A stretch of DNA of 64,000 bases, taken from Sulfuriferula thiophila (GTDB lineage Bacteria > Pseudomonadota > Gammaproteobacteria > Burkholderiales > Sulfuriferulaceae). The stretch spans positions 450,547 through 514,546 of the forward strand of contig NZ_BHGL01000007.1 in the NCBI RefSeq assembly GCF_003864975.1, in the 5' to 3' direction. Every line of letters begins with the position of its first letter. Within the stretch, counting starts at the first letter, position 1. The position numbers and the translations under genes were made by a program. Positions 37,749 to 48,005 of this stretch are shown piece after piece. The notes beneath the pieces were generated by a model. That model was not told where the DNA came from. It saw only the letters and a list, made by a program, of their open reading frames with translations, and made no database searches.

Positions 37749-39191
37749 ATGATACGCAGAACCAAAATTGTCGCCACATTAGGCCCATCGTCTAACGATG
37801 CAAAAGTTTTAGATAAAATGATGGAAGCCGGACTGGATGTAGTCCGTCTGAACTTCTCGCACGGTACTGCTCAAGACCATATCGACCGCGCTGAACTGGT
37901 ACGTTCTTTAGCGCGCGCGCGTGGCCGCGCCATCGGCGTTTTAGCCGATCTGCAAGGTCCTAAAATTCGCGTAGGCAAATTTGCCGACACCAAAATCACA
38001 CTGGCAGCTGGCGATCAGTTCATCCTCGATGCCAATTGCACACTGGGTAACCAGGAACGCGTTGGCCTCGACTACAAAGATCTGCCTAAGGATCTGGAAC
38101 GTGGCGCAACGTTGCTACTCGACGACGGCCGCATCGAAATGTGGGTTGAAGAAGTCAAAGGCGCAGAAATTATCTGTAAAGTCATCCAGGGTGGCGTGCT
38201 CTCCAACAACAAGGGCATTAACCGTAAAGGTGGCGGCCTGTCTGCAGCGGCATTGACCGAAAAAGACATGGAAGACCTGAAAACAGCAGCTGCACTGCAG
38301 GCTGATTACATTGCCATCTCATTCCCGCGCTCAGCGGACGACATGCACCTGGCACGCCGACTGCTGAAAGAAGCCGGTGGTCATGGCATGCTGGTTGCCA
38401 AAATCGAGCGTGCCGAAGCTATCGAAGCGCTGGAAGAAATCGTCATGGCATCGGATGCCATCATGGTAGCGCGTGGCGACCTGGGCGTGGAAGTCGGCGA
38501 TGCTGCGGTACCAGCACTGCAGAAAAGAATGATCCGCATCGCCAGCAAACACAACAAACCTGTCATTACTGCCACGCAAATGATGGAATCGATGATTCAG
38601 AATCCGATTCCAACCCGCGCGGAAGTTTCCGACGTTGCCAATGCTGTACTGGATGGTACCGACGCGGTAATGCTTTCTGCAGAAACTGCAGCTGGCCTGT
38701 ACCCGGTTGAAGCCATTGCTGCAATGCATCGTGTGTGTATTGAAGCCGAAAAGGATCAGGAACAGGAATTTAGCAGTAACAAACTCGACCAGGCCGTTTC
38801 CCGTGCCGATGAATCCGTGGCGTTGGCTGCGATTTTCACAGCAACCCATCTGGACAATGTAAAGGCGATTGCCGCATTAACCCAATCCGGCTCAACCTGC
38901 TTATGGATGTCACGCATCAGTACTGCGGTGCCTATCTACGCACTGACACCAGAAGTTTCTACCCGTCGCAAAGTAACCTTATACCGCGGCGTTTACCCTA
39001 TCAATTTCAAAGTTGATTCCAAAGATCGTGACGCCCTGCTGATCGAAGCGGAGGAAGAACTCCGCCGCCGTGGCGCAGTACGTGAAGGCGATCTGATAGT
39101 ACTCACCATCGGCGAGCCTATCGGTGAAGCTGGTGGTACCAACACCATGAAAATTGTAAAAGTGGGCGAATACAAACACCGTACCAACTAA
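37749..39191 (+). CDS. pyk: Pyruvate kinase
   Basis: Converts phosphoenolpyruvate and ADP to pyruvate and ATP. 480 residues: [11 protein letters not shown] at the start, [11 protein letters not shown] (about 238-248), [13 protein letters not shown] around the active-site loop, and the Glu/Lys signature [13 protein letters not shown]. The C-terminal regulatory domain is complete. Fourth gene of the operon. Confidence 0.97.
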   Translation: MIRRTKIVATLGPSSNDAKVLDKMMEAGLDVVRLNFSHGTAQDHIDRAELVRSLARARGRAIGVLADLQGPKIRVGKFADTKITLAAGDQFILDANCTLGNQERVGLDYKDLPKDLERGATLLLDDGRIEMWVEEVKGAEIICKVIQGGVLSNNKGINRKGGGLSAAALTEKDMEDLKTAAALQADYIAISFPRSADDMHLARRLLKEAGGHGMLVAKIERAEAIEALEEIVMASDAIMVARGDLGVEVGDAAVPALQKRMIRIASKHNKPVITATQMMESMIQNPIPTRAEVSDVANAVLDGTDAVMLSAETAAGLYPVEAIAAMHRVCIEAEKDQEQEFSSNKLDQAVSRADESVALAAIFTATHLDNVKAIAALTQSGSTCLWMSRISTAVPIYALTPEVSTRRKVTLYRGVYPINFKVDSKDRDALLIEAEEELRRRGAVREGDLIVLTIGEPIGEAGGTNTMKIVKVGEYKHRTN

Positions 39192-39222
39192 TTCATTTAA
39201 TTTACTTACCAAGGAGATCACC

Positions 39223-40287
39223 ATGGCACTCGTTTCATTACGTCAATTGCTGGACCATGCAGCTGAAAACGGTTACGGTTTACCGGCTTTCAACGTTAAC
39301 AACCTAGAGCAAGTGCACGCTATCATGCAAGCAGCCGATGCATGCGGCAGCCCTGTTATCATGCAAGCTTCGGCTGGTGCCCGCAAATACGCAGGTGCAA
39401 GCTTCTTGCGCCACCTGATTACTGCTGCTGTTGAAGCCTATCCACACATTCCTGTTGTCATGCACCAGGATCACGGTGCCAGCATGCCAGTTTGCGTACG
39501 CTCCATCACTGACGGTTTCTCCTCAGTGATGATGGATGGTTCATTGCAAGAAGATGGCAAGACACCAGCTACCTACGAATACAACGTTGAAATCACCCGT
39601 AAGGTTGTTGAAATCGCCCATTCTGTCGGCGTATCCGTCGAAGGTGAATTAGGTTGTCTGGGTTCTTTGGAAACCGGCATGGCCGGTGAAGAAGATGGCC
39701 AGGGCGCTGAAGGCGTGCTTGATCATTCACAACTATTAACCGATCCGGAAGAAGCTGCGGATTTCGTCAAGAAAACCGGCGTAGATGCTCTGGCTATCGC
39801 TATCGGCACATCGCACGGCGCGTACAAATTCACCCGTCCACCTACGGGCGACATTCTGGCGATCAGCCGCATCAAGGAAATCCATGCGCGCATCCCTAAC
39901 ACCCACCTAGTAATGCACGGTTCTTCTTCCGTGCCACAGGAATGGCTGAAAATCATTAACGATTTCGGCGGCGACATGGGCGAAACTTATGGCGTGCCAG
40001 TTGAAGAAATCGTTGAAGGTATCAAGCACGGTGTGCGTAAAGTTAACATCGATACCGACCTGCGTATGGCTTCTACCGGTGCAGTGCGTAAATTCCTGGC
40101 GGAAAACCGTTCAGAATTCGATCCACGTAAATTCCTGATTGCTTCTACAAAAGCTATGCAGGAAATTTGCAGATTGCGTTATGAAGCTTTCGGTTCTGCT
40201 GGTCAGGCTAGCAAAATCAAGCCGGTTGATCTGGAAAAGATGGCCGCTAAATACGCTAAAGGCGAATTGGCTGCGATTATCAAGTAA
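39223..40287 (+). CDS. fba: Fructose-bisphosphate aldolase, class II (Calvin-cycle subtype)
   Basis: Zinc-dependent aldolase joining dihydroxyacetone phosphate to glyceraldehyde-3-phosphate or erythrose-4-phosphate. 354 residues: metal ligands in HQDHGA (about 82-87) and LVMHGSSS, Schiff-independent class II loop [12 protein letters not shown], and NIDTDLRMA. The length and the GxLETG insertion fit class IIB enzymes of the CbbA type found in autotrophs. A near-perfect AAGGAGATCACC precedes the ATG. Last gene of the operon. Confidence 0.96.
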   Translation: MALVSLRQLLDHAAENGYGLPAFNVNNLEQVHAIMQAADACGSPVIMQASAGARKYAGASFLRHLITAAVEAYPHIPVVMHQDHGASMPVCVRSITDGFSSVMMDGSLQEDGKTPATYEYNVEITRKVVEIAHSVGVSVEGELGCLGSLETGMAGEEDGQGAEGVLDHSQLLTDPEEAADFVKKTGVDALAIAIGTSHGAYKFTRPPTGDILAISRIKEIHARIPNTHLVMHGSSSVPQEWLKIINDFGGDMGETYGVPVEEIVEGIKHGVRKVNIDTDLRMASTGAVRKFLAENRSEFDPRKFLIASTKAMQEICRLRYEAFGSAGQASKIKPVDLEKMAAKYAKGELAAIIK

Positions 40288-40300
40288 TCCAGCTTTACCC

Positions 40301-40334
40301 AATAAAAAAGGCAGCCTCGGCTGCCTTTTTTATT
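40301..40334. terminator. Intrinsic terminator between fba and corC
   Basis: Perfect 16-bp arms starting AATAAAAAAGGCAGCC around TC, with T runs in both directions. It serves the convergent fba and corC. The stem matches the rpmE terminator. Confidence 0.92.
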
Positions 40335-40346
40335 GAACAAAATACG

Positions 40347-41180
40347 TTAAACAGCTTCGATGGGTGCCTTTTTTTCCACCAGCAACGTGTGTACGCGTCG
40401 TGTATCCGCGCGCAACACTTCGAATTTCAAGCCATCAAACATTATGGTTTCACCACGTTTTGGCAGATGACCGAAACGGTTTACCACCAGCCCCGCAATA
40501 GTGTCGTAGTCGGTATCATCCAACTCGGTGCCCATGACCTCATTGAAATCGGCAATCTCAGTCACTGCCTTGACGCGGAAACGTCCGCCTTTGTCCTGGA
40601 TAATATTATCTTCAGTTTCATCAAAGTCATACTCGTCTTCAATATCACCGACGATCTGTTCCAGCACGTCTTCAATCGTCACCAGCCCGGCCACGCCGCC
40701 ATATTCGTCAACCACGATCGCCATATGATTACGGCTGGCACGAAACTCTTTCAACAGCACATTCAGGCGCTTGGATTCTGGAATAAAAACCGCCGGGCGC
40801 AACATTTCGCGTACATGGAAGCTGGACTCGGCGTAATAACGAAGCAGGTCCTTGGCCAGCAAAATGCCGATGATGTCGTCTTTGTTTTTATCAAACACCG
40901 GAAAGCGCGAGTGAGCGGTGTCGATCACTACTGGAATAAACACTTCAGGCGGGTCATTGATATCAATCACGTCCATTTGTGCACGCGGAATCATGATATC
41001 GCGCACCTGAATTTCCGAGACTTGCAATACACCTTCTATCATCGCCAACGCATCGGAATCGAGCAAATTATGCTGATAAGCGCCTTGCAGTATATCCAGC
41101 AGCTCATCACGTGTTTCCGGCTCATGCGTAAGCAAAGCGCCTAACCGTTCAAACCAGCTTAGTTTAGATGGCTCATCCAT
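40347..41180 (-). CDS. corC: CorC/HlyC family CBS-domain protein (YbeX)
   Basis: 277 residues, soluble: two CBS motifs (about 65-190; VRDIMIPRAQMDVI and VVDEYGGVAGLVTIEDVLEQIVGDI) and a C-terminal CorC_HlyC domain. Named for Mg/Co efflux, but in the miaB-phoH-ybeY-ybeX cluster it is often tied to ribosome metabolism. Its start overlaps ybeY by 8 bp. lnt, usually next in this order, is elsewhere in the window. Confidence 0.93.
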   Translation of the reverse strand: MDEPSKLSWFERLGALLTHEPETRDELLDILQGAYQHNLLDSDALAMIEGVLQVSEIQVRDIMIPRAQMDVIDINDPPEVFIPVVIDTAHSRFPVFDKNKDDIIGILLAKDLLRYYAESSFHVREMLRPAVFIPESKRLNVLLKEFRASRNHMAIVVDEYGGVAGLVTIEDVLEQIVGDIEDEYDFDETEDNIIQDKGGRFRVKAVTEIADFNEVMGTELDDTDYDTIAGLVVNRFGHLPKRGETIMFDGLKFEVLRADTRRVHTLLVEKKAPIEAV

Positions 41181-41679
41181 GTTGCAGCGACTCCATTTCT
41201 AAATAGGGATTAGCAAATCCCAGCAGCGTGACAATTTCAATTTCGCGCGCTTCCATTACACTGGCATCCGCATCATTTTCATGATCATAGCCATGTAAAT
41301 GCATCACCCCGTGCACAATTAGGTGCGCATAATGCGCAAGTGGGGATTTTCCCTGTTCCAATGCCTCACGCGTCACGACCGGCGCGCATAGCACTAGATC
41401 TCCATGCACCATAGGCTCGGTTTCATAAACAAACGATAGCACATTGGTAGCATAATCTTTATGACGGAAGTCATGGTTAAGCTGTTTACCTTCAGCTTCG
41501 TTAACAATACGAATGGTAATTTCAGCATCACGTTCCAGCGCGGCACGCGCAAACTGGATGATCTGGGTACGACTAGGTGCGTCATTGGCCCGCATCGCGC
41601 GCTGTACCGAAATGGTTAAGCGCGGTTGCGGGATACGACTTCGGGGGGAGGGTTCAGCGGGCTTGGTCACGTTTTTCAT
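41173..41679 (-). CDS. ybeY: Endoribonuclease YbeY (16S rRNA 3'-end maturation)
   Basis: Metal-dependent single-strand RNase for 16S rRNA maturation and late ribosome quality control. The zinc motif HGVMHLHGYDH is near residue 130 and VLSFVYE is typical. The ATG at 41679 gives 168 residues and overlaps phoH by 26 bp. A longer frame to 41781 would lie deeper in phoH and lacks family residues. Confidence 0.95.
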   Translation of the reverse strand: MKNVTKPAEPSPRSRIPQPRLTISVQRAMRANDAPSRTQIIQFARAALERDAEITIRIVNEAEGKQLNHDFRHKDYATNVLSFVYETEPMVHGDLVLCAPVVTREALEQGKSPLAHYAHLIVHGVMHLHGYDHENDADASVMEAREIEIVTLLGFANPYLEMESLQHG

Positions 41680-42592
41680 ATGCGTTAACGATGCGAGCGA
41701 CCAATGGATGGCGCACCACATCTTCGGATTGGAAATGAGTAAATGCAATACCACGGACGTCCTGCAGCACTTCGCTGGCATCGACTAATCCGCTTTTCTG
41801 GTGGCGCGCCAGGTCGACCTGAGTCACGTCGCCAGTAACCACGGCTTTGGAACCAAAGCCGATACGGGTCAGGAACATCTTCATCTGTTCGGGGGTAGTG
41901 TTTTGCGCTTCATCCAGAATGATGAACGCCTGATTGAGGGTACGCCCGCGCATGTAAGCCAGCGGTGCGATTTCTATCGTGCCTCGTTCAAATAATTTGC
42001 CCATTTTATCGGAACCCATCAGATCATATAGCGCATCATACAACGGTCGCAAATAGGGATCGATCTTTTGTGCCAGATCACCGGGCAAAAAGCCCAGTCG
42101 TTCACCTGCCTCAACTGCAGGACGGGTAAGAATAATGCGTTTTACCAGATCGCGCTCGAGGGCATCCACTGCGCTGGCTACTGCCAGATATGTCTTACCA
42201 GTACCGGCCGGCCCAACGCCAAAGGTAATGTCATGCGCCTGAATTTGCGTCAGATAAGTATTTTGCCGTGGTGTGCGTCCGCGCAAATCACTGCGCCGGG
42301 TGAGCAGGGCAGGGGCATTGTCGCTACCTGCCAGATCCTGCTGATGTTGCACTTCTACCAGTGCCAGCTGAATATCTTCCACATTAACCGGCTCAGCCGC
42401 CTTGCGGTAAAAACTCTCCAGCAAGCTGGCCGCGCGGCGCATGGGAATAGTTTTACCGGTAATATGGAAATGCTCACCTCGCCGATTAATCGTGACATCC
42501 AGCGCAATCTCGATCTGGCGCAAATTTTCTTCCAGCGTACCGCACAGATTCGCCAGCTTGATATTATCTACAGGAGAAAATGTCACTTCCAT
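41654..42592 (-). CDS. phoH: PhoH-like ATPase (YbeZ)
   Basis: 312-residue P-loop protein, probably an RNA helicase-like partner of YbeY. Walker A GPAGTGKTYLA (about 129-139), Walker B FIILDEAQN (about 232) and RLGFLPGDL. A short N-terminal region precedes the ATPase. The ATG shares a base with the miaB stop (TAATG). Confidence 0.95.
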   Translation of the reverse strand: MEVTFSPVDNIKLANLCGTLEENLRQIEIALDVTINRRGEHFHITGKTIPMRRAASLLESFYRKAAEPVNVEDIQLALVEVQHQQDLAGSDNAPALLTRRSDLRGRTPRQNTYLTQIQAHDITFGVGPAGTGKTYLAVASAVDALERDLVKRIILTRPAVEAGERLGFLPGDLAQKIDPYLRPLYDALYDLMGSDKMGKLFERGTIEIAPLAYMRGRTLNQAFIILDEAQNTTPEQMKMFLTRIGFGSKAVVTGDVTQVDLARHQKSGLVDASEVLQDVRGIAFTHFQSEDVVRHPLVARIVNAYEKRDQAR

Positions 42593-43917
42593 TAGTGCAG
42601 CACCAGTTCGCCGCGCAAACTATGTGTTTTAGCGTGCGTAATCTTCACGGTTACAAATTGCCCAACCAGGCGCGAATGACCCGGGAAATGCACGCCACGG
42701 TTATTATCGGTTCGACCACTTAATTCGGAGCTATCCTTAGTAGCTATCCCGGTTACCAGCACGCGCTGTTCAGTGCCCAGCATAGCCTGGCTGACTTCAT
42801 GGGTATATGCTTCGATAGCGGCCTGCACGCGCGCCAGCCGCGCCTGTTTCACGCTGTGCGGCACGTCATCAGGCAAGTCCGCAGCCGGCGTACCGGGACG
42901 TTTGCTGTAAATAAAGCTGTAGGAATTATCAAACCCGACCGCTGCAATCAGCTCCATGGTCGCCTCAAAATCCGCATCCGTTTCACCCGGAAAGCCAATG
43001 ATAAAATCTGACGATACCACAAGATCAGGCCGTACTTCGCGTAACCGGCGAATAATCGACTTGTATTCCAGCGCTGTGTAACCGCGCTTCATCGCCGCCA
43101 GGATACGATCCGAGCCCGACTGTACCGGCAAATGCAACAGCGAAACCAGCTTGGGCAGCCGCGCATAACTATCGATCAGGCGTGGTGTAAATTCGCGCGG
43201 GTGGCTGGTGGTGTAACGCAAACGTTCAATACCCGGCATCTCGTGGATGTATTCCAGCAACAGCGCAAAATCCGCCATTTCCCCATCCGCCATCTGGCCG
43301 CGATAGGCATTCACATTCTGTCCAAGCAGATTGACTTCCTTCACACCTTGCGCAGTCAGGCCGGCAATTTCGGTCAAAATATCATCAAACGGTCGTGACA
43401 CTTCTTCGCCGCGCGTATATGGCACGACACAGAACGAACAGTATTTTGAACAACCTTCCATGATCGACACATAGGCTGCCGCGCCGTCGACCTTAGCCGC
43501 CGGCAAATGATCGAATTTTTCAATTTCCGGAAAGGAAATATCCATCTGCGCACGGCCACTGGCACGGCGTTTGGCGATCAGCTCAGGTAAGCGATGCAAG
43601 GTTTGCGGACCGAATACCACGTCTACATAAGGCGCGCGCGAAATAATGGTCGCGCCTTCCTGACTGGCAACACAGCCGCCAACACCAATGATCAGGTCAG
43701 GATTCGCCAGTTTCAACTCGCGCACCCGCCCCAGATCTGAAAACACTTTCTCCTGCGCTTTTTCACGCACTGAACAGGTGTTGAACAGAATCACATCGGC
43801 CTCAGCCGGGTCATCCGTAGGCGTCAAGCCTTCAGATGCGTGCATCACATCTGCCATCTTGTCCGAGTCATACTCGTTCATCTGGCAGCCAAACGTCTTG
43901 ATATAGATTTTTTTCAC
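42592..43917 (-). CDS. miaB: tRNA-2-methylthio-N6-dimethylallyladenosine synthase
   Basis: Radical-SAM methylthiotransferase modifying A37 of tRNAs reading UNN codons. 441 residues: N-terminal cluster domain (Cys in [21 protein letters not shown] and [10 protein letters not shown]), radical-SAM [17 protein letters not shown] (about 157-173), and a C-terminal TRAM domain ending SLRGELVLH. First gene of miaB-phoH-ybeY-corC. Confidence 0.97.
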   Translation of the reverse strand: MKKIYIKTFGCQMNEYDSDKMADVMHASEGLTPTDDPAEADVILFNTCSVREKAQEKVFSDLGRVRELKLANPDLIIGVGGCVASQEGATIISRAPYVDVVFGPQTLHRLPELIAKRRASGRAQMDISFPEIEKFDHLPAAKVDGAAAYVSIMEGCSKYCSFCVVPYTRGEEVSRPFDDILTEIAGLTAQGVKEVNLLGQNVNAYRGQMADGEMADFALLLEYIHEMPGIERLRYTTSHPREFTPRLIDSYARLPKLVSLLHLPVQSGSDRILAAMKRGYTALEYKSIIRRLREVRPDLVVSSDFIIGFPGETDADFEATMELIAAVGFDNSYSFIYSKRPGTPAADLPDDVPHSVKQARLARVQAAIEAYTHEVSQAMLGTEQRVLVTGIATKDSSELSGRTDNNRGVHFPGHSRLVGQFVTVKITHAKTHSLRGELVLH

Positions 43918-43941
43918 AATATACGCCGTACAGCGAACACT

Positions 43942-43978
43942 AAAATGCTAAATTTAACACCCTGCATTTTAGCATTTT
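43942..43978. terminator. AT-rich hairpin between the LysR gene and miaB
   Basis: 11-bp arms AAAATGCTAAA/TTTAGCATTTT with a 15-nt loop. It may end transcription of the leftward LysR gene; the stem is AT-rich, so strength is uncertain. Confidence 0.4.
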
Positions 43979-44017
43979 TACGCACCATCGGCGAATAAGG
44001 CTGACGGCCGACGTAGC

Positions 44018-44917
44018 TCAGTGCAACGTGCTGTCATCTTGCAACCGCATCACCATCATATCGACAAAAGTCCTGACTTTAGCTGATGCATGCCGCCCCT
44101 CCCGGTAAATCACATGAATAGGCATCGCCGGCGGCTCATAGTCACTCAACACTGGCGCTAATACACCCGTCTCAAACAAGCCCGCAACCTGATAAGACAA
44201 AATGCGCGCTATGCCAAAGCCTTGCATGGCCGCTTCTATGGCAGCATCATTGGTGGTAACTGACAATCTCGGCCTGACATGCACAGTCATTGCATTGGTC
44301 GCATGCCCAAACTTCCATTCACACCCGGCACCCATATTGTTGGTATTGATAATGCGATGTTGCAACAGTGCGTCCGGGGTAAGCGGCGTGCCATGCGCCT
44401 GAAGATAGCACGGTGAGGCGCAGACCACGCGACGTACCTGGCCGACACGAATCGCCGTCATGCTCGAATCCGGCAGTTCACCTATCCTCACCCCCACATC
44501 AACGCCTTCCTCCAGCATGTTCACCACCCTGTCCAGCAAGAGCGCCGACACCTCCATCGCTGGATGGCGCTGCAAAAACTCAACGATACCAGGCAGCACA
44601 AACATCTTGCCAAACAGGCTCGGCGCAGTCACCGTCAAATGCCCACGCGGTTCAGCATTGATGCCCGCCGCAGCTTCATCTGCCTCAGTCACCGCACCCA
44701 GTATGCGCCGCGCATCGTCAAGGTAACGCTGCCCTGCATCAGTTACCCGCACATGACGGGTAGTGCGGGTTAACAGCTTTACCCCCAACTCATGTTCCAG
44801 CATGGCAATAGCCCGCGTCACTGATGGCGGTGATATACCTAATCGCCGCGCACTCACAGCAAAACTCTGGGCCTCAGCCACCGCAACGTAGACCGTCATC
44901 AAATGCAGTTTATCCAT
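44018..44917 (-). CDS. LysR family transcriptional regulator
   Basis: 299 residues: N-terminal winged helix (about 1-60; FAVSARRLGISPPSVTRAIAMLEHELGVKLLTRTTR) and a C-terminal periplasmic-binding-like effector domain. The sequence resembles the large family of LysR regulators near oxidoreductase and GST genes. Divergent from the PNPOx-like gene with 173 bp between, which it probably controls. Effector unknown. Confidence 0.92.
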   Translation of the reverse strand: MDKLHLMTVYVAVAEAQSFAVSARRLGISPPSVTRAIAMLEHELGVKLLTRTTRHVRVTDAGQRYLDDARRILGAVTEADEAAAGINAEPRGHLTVTAPSLFGKMFVLPGIVEFLQRHPAMEVSALLLDRVVNMLEEGVDVGVRIGELPDSSMTAIRVGQVRRVVCASPCYLQAHGTPLTPDALLQHRIINTNNMGAGCEWKFGHATNAMTVHVRPRLSVTTNDAAIEAAMQGFGIARILSYQVAGLFETGVLAPVLSDYEPPAMPIHVIYREGRHASAKVRTFVDMMVMRLQDDSTLH

Positions 44918-44947
44918 AATACACTCCTGAAACGCGATAATTGCCGA

Positions 44948-44958
44948 GCAATTATTGC
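44948..44958. promoter_or_regulatory. Candidate LysR operator
   Basis: GCAAT-T-ATTGC, a perfect 5-bp inverted repeat, lies 31 bp upstream of the LysR start and faces the divergent gene. A wider TTGC-N12-GCAA surrounds it. A LysR box (T-N11-A) is plausible but short. Confidence 0.35.
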
Positions 44959-45090
44959 AACAAAAATGATCAATGCCAAATTTTATCTGCCATTATTTCA
45001 TTTTTTGGAATAGAAAATTGCTTGCCGTGGATATTCTGCCCGTACCTGAATTCAGGCAAAGTAACACCCACGCAGAGAGGAAACATCACC

Positions 45091-45666
45091 ATGACCCACT
45101 TCACAGATAACCGGAAAATCCCATCTGACACGCCACTGCACGCTGGCGAACTGGCGGCGCAACAACGCTTTGGTGCCGGAGGCATCTGGGATGCGCACAG
45201 ACTTAGCAACATGTTCCATGAGGACATTCCACCCAGCCTTGCCGAGTTTATCGAAAATTTGCCATTTTTCTTCATCGCCACGTCAAATACCACGGGCGAA
45301 TGCGATTGCAGCTTTCGCGGTCGCGAATACGATGTTGCGGGGCAGCCCTATCCTCTGGTTAAAACACTGGACAGCAGGACGCTGGTGTTCCCGGATTATC
45401 GCGGCAACAAACTCTATAACTCGCTGGGCAACATCATTGTCAATGGCCACATCGGTATGCTGTTCATCGACTTTCAGTCGCGCAGGCGCGTACGCCTGAA
45501 CGGACGGGCGGAAATCCTGGAGGCGCAAACGGCGTATGCCGATGTGTGGCCGCTGGCGCAACGCTATGTCCGCGTTACCACAGAACAAGTCTATGGCAAC
45601 TGCAAATCCAGAATCCCGCACATGCAGCTCGTACCACTTGCTGACAGCGAACTGCATGATAACTAA
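45091..45666 (+). CDS. Pyridoxamine 5'-phosphate oxidase-like flavin-binding protein
   Basis: 191-residue split-barrel protein related to PNPOx, probably FMN-binding: FFFIATSNTTGECDCSFRG and LVFPDYRGNKLYNSLGNI, then GMLFIDF and RRVRLNGRAEI. Unlike true PdxH it is short and lacks the usual C-terminal part, so vitamin B6 synthesis is unlikely. GAGAGG before the ATG at 45091 fixes the start; an in-frame ATG 150 bp upstream would add unconserved residues. Followed by a GST gene; both may belong to a LysR-controlled stress or detoxification unit. Confidence 0.8.
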   Translation: MTHFTDNRKIPSDTPLHAGELAAQQRFGAGGIWDAHRLSNMFHEDIPPSLAEFIENLPFFFIATSNTTGECDCSFRGREYDVAGQPYPLVKTLDSRTLVFPDYRGNKLYNSLGNIIVNGHIGMLFIDFQSRRRVRLNGRAEILEAQTAYADVWPLAQRYVRVTTEQVYGNCKSRIPHMQLVPLADSELHDN

Positions 45667-45704
45667 CGGCACAGAACACCTCTCAACCTGCAGGAGAAAA
45701 CCGC

Positions 45705-46319
45705 ATGAAACTGTATGAATTCCCGCTATCCGGACACAGCCACAAGGCCAGACTGATGTTGTCTTTACTCGGCCAGAAATACGAAAGCGTAATTCTGAAC
45801 GGACAGCAACACGATCAGAAATCCGCGCCGTTCCTGGCTAGAAATCCGTTTGGGCAAGTACCGGTGCTGGAAGACGGCGACACAATGATCCGCGACAGCC
45901 AGGCCATACTGGTCTATCTGGCCAGACAATACGGCGCCGAACACTGGCTGCCGCTGGCACCCGCAGCCATGGCGCAAGTGATGGCATGGCTATCCACCGC
46001 TGCCAATGAAGTCACGCGCGGGCCAAATGCATTACGTCTGCATCACAAATTTGGCCGCGATATCAACGTGGTTGAAGCGCAGCAGATCACCACAACCGTG
46101 CTCAACATCCTGCAAGCGCAACTTGCCCGCCAGCTCTGGCTGGCAGGCGAACAAATCAGTATTGCGGATATTGCCATGTATCCCTACCTGGCGCTGGCTC
46201 CTGAAGGCGGAGTGGATCTGCAGCCGTATCCTGCCGTTACCGACTGGCTGAGCCGCATTCAGTCGCTGGAACGTTATGTGGGGATGCCCGCTATGTGGAC
46301 TCCCGATTCTGCAGCCTGA
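45705..46319 (+). CDS. Glutathione S-transferase
   Basis: 204-residue GST: thioredoxin-fold N-terminal domain (MKLYEFPLSGHSHKARLMLSLLG; NPFGQVPVLEDGDTMIRDSQAI, about 50-70, the glutathione site) and an all-helical C-terminal domain with SIADIAMYPYL. CAGGAGAAA precedes the ATG. 38 bp after the PNPOx-like gene. The substrate is unknown. Confidence 0.9.
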   Translation: MKLYEFPLSGHSHKARLMLSLLGQKYESVILNGQQHDQKSAPFLARNPFGQVPVLEDGDTMIRDSQAILVYLARQYGAEHWLPLAPAAMAQVMAWLSTAANEVTRGPNALRLHHKFGRDINVVEAQQITTTVLNILQAQLARQLWLAGEQISIADIAMYPYLALAPEGGVDLQPYPAVTDWLSRIQSLERYVGMPAMWTPDSAA

Positions 46320-46467
46320 TTACTTACCCGCAAGAAAACCCATGCGCACAGCCACGCCCATACGGTCAACGAGATGATTGGAGGCGAATCGCACCCGCAC
46401 CGGAGTATGTCTGAATAAAATTATTTGATGAAAGCCTGCGCGCCTCAGTGGTAAGCGCATTTACACA

Positions 46468-46497
46468 TTGCCCTACTATGAACATGGCCTATATAAT
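46468..46497 (+). promoter_or_regulatory. Probable sigma-70 promoter of the cNMP-binding gene
   Basis: TTGCCC (46468-46473), 18-nt spacer, TATAAT (46492-46497), 29 bp before the ATG at 46527. The rest of the 207-bp gap after the GST gene shows nothing else. Confidence 0.5.
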
Positions 46498-46526
46498 CAG
46501 CGCTCTCAACCTCATATAGCCACGCC

Positions 46527-46892
46527 ATGAAATTCGAATCCGAAAAGCTCTTCCACCACGAAACAGATTTGCTCATGGTGACTGCCGGTCATACCCTGTT
46601 CACAGAAGGTGAGCCAGGCGAGGTGATGTACGTGCTTATGTCCGGTACGGTCGAGATTTCGGTAAACGGCAAGGTGGTGGAGACGGCAGAGAAGGGCGCG
46701 CTGCTCGGCGAAATGTCACTGGTGGAAGAAACTGCCCAACGCTCGGCAAGCGCTACCGCACTATCTGATTGCGCGCTGGTGACGATTGATGCGCCACGCT
46801 TCCATTTTCTTATTCAGAACACGCCAAATTTTGCGGTTCACGTCATGCGCGTCATTGCATCCCGCTTGCGCAACACCAACAAATTACTTTAA
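46527..46892 (+). CDS. Single-domain cyclic-nucleotide-binding (Crp-type) protein
   Basis: 121 residues that are almost only a cNMP-binding beta-roll: LFTEGEPGEVMYVLMSGTVEI (about 24-44), GALLGEMSLVEETAQRSASATAL with the phosphate-binding cassette (about 58-80). No DNA-binding or enzymatic domain follows. Ligand and partner unknown. Convergent with the phosphatidyltransferase gene, overlapping by 4 bp. Confidence 0.85.
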   Translation: MKFESEKLFHHETDLLMVTAGHTLFTEGEPGEVMYVLMSGTVEISVNGKVVETAEKGALLGEMSLVEETAQRSASATALSDCALVTIDAPRFHFLIQNTPNFAVHVMRVIASRLRNTNKLL

Positions 46893-47443
46893 TGCGCTTT
46901 GCCGGCCAGGGAGTCGGCGGCTTTGCGCCCCCATATCCATATGTACTGGCCACCTGACAGCACTGCCGTAGAACATACCAGCACAAACAGGTACGGCAGC
47001 CAGTTCGCAACAGCGATAATGGCTGCCGCATGCGCCAGCACCACGCACAACATTCCGAATTCCATGAAGATATGGGTTTTTCCCAGCATAGTCGGGGTTA
47101 TATCCACATGGCCAACCACACGCCGATACGCGATTGCACCGAATACGATTACCATATCGCGCACCAGCAAGGATAATGTCAGCCAGAGTGGTATCCACCC
47201 CAGCCAGGTCAGCATCAGCAGACACGCTAAAATAATCAGCTTGTCCGCCACCGGGTCCATCATCGCGCCGAAGCGGGTACGCAAGTCATAATGCCGGGCT
47301 ATCCAGCCATCAATGCCATCGCTTACGCTCGCCAGCAGAAATACTGCCAGCGCATACGCATAAGCTGACTGCGCGAGCAGATAGATCACTGCGGGTACCA
47401 ATAACAGGCGTAACAGACTAATCGTATTCGGCACATTCAGCAT
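46889..47443 (-). CDS. CDP-alcohol phosphatidyltransferase family protein
   Basis: 184-residue membrane enzyme, probably making phosphatidylglycerol phosphate or cardiolipin from a CDP-lipid. The signature is complete: DG-x2-AR-x8-G-x3-D-x3-D within DGWIARHYDLRTRFGAMMDPVAD. It has about five hydrophobic segments and begins MLNVPNTISLLRLLLVP like PgsA. The alcohol substrate (glycerol phosphate or PG) is not certain, so no gene symbol is given. Confidence 0.88.
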   Translation of the reverse strand: MLNVPNTISLLRLLLVPAVIYLLAQSAYAYALAVFLLASVSDGIDGWIARHYDLRTRFGAMMDPVADKLIILACLLMLTWLGWIPLWLTLSLLVRDMVIVFGAIAYRRVVGHVDITPTMLGKTHIFMEFGMLCVVLAHAAAIIAVANWLPYLFVLVCSTAVLSGGQYIWIWGRKAADSLAGKAH

Positions 47444-47511
47444 GTTGCTCCATTCGCTATATGTCTGACAGAGTTCAGATGCTACGCCTAATCTGGCACA
47501 TACTGAATAAT

Positions 47512-47943
47512 TTAATGCCCACCCAGATCGCGTACTTCTACTTTCACCTCAATTTTTTCATGATGCCTGGCTGAAGTCGCCACATCCAGCGTCATCGGCA
47601 CCACATCTCCCGGCTTCATCGTCTGTTTAAGATCAAACAGCATGATATGCAGCCCGCCCGGCGCCAATTTCACCGTTTTATTTTTGGGCAGCGCGATCTC
47701 TTTCATCTCGTGCATTTCCATCACCCCCTGATTCATGCTCATGGTGTGCAACTGCACCGTGCCGGCAGCCGGACTGCTCACACCCACTAACCTGGCATCA
47801 ACTGCGCTGGTAATATTCAGATATGCACCAGCCACTTCCTGCCCCGGGGCCGTTGCCCGCATCCAGGCTTGCTCGACCTTCACATCCGCTGCCACCGCCA
47901 CCTGAGTGAGCAGCATACCAACCAATATCGCCCAGCGTTTCAT
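47512..47943 (-). CDS. Periplasmic copper chaperone PCu(A)C
   Basis: 143 residues with signal peptide (WAILVGMLLTQVAVAA). DUF461/PCu(A)C fold with the copper ligands LHTMSMNQG..MEMHEMK and the later GGLHIMLFDL (H-x10-M-x21-H-x-M type). Such proteins deliver Cu(I) to the CuA site of cytochrome c oxidase. Divergent from regB; its promoter region faces the RegA-type palindrome, suggesting redox-linked control. Confidence 0.92.
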   Translation of the reverse strand: MKRWAILVGMLLTQVAVAADVKVEQAWMRATAPGQEVAGAYLNITSAVDARLVGVSSPAAGTVQLHTMSMNQGVMEMHEMKEIALPKNKTVKLAPGGLHIMLFDLKQTMKPGDVVPMTLDVATSARHHEKIEVKVEVRDLGGH

Positions 47944-48005
47944 GTACTATCCTTTCAAAATAAAGCAGAAATGGCTATTGTTGCCTGTAAACCAAGCACT
48001 TGAAA

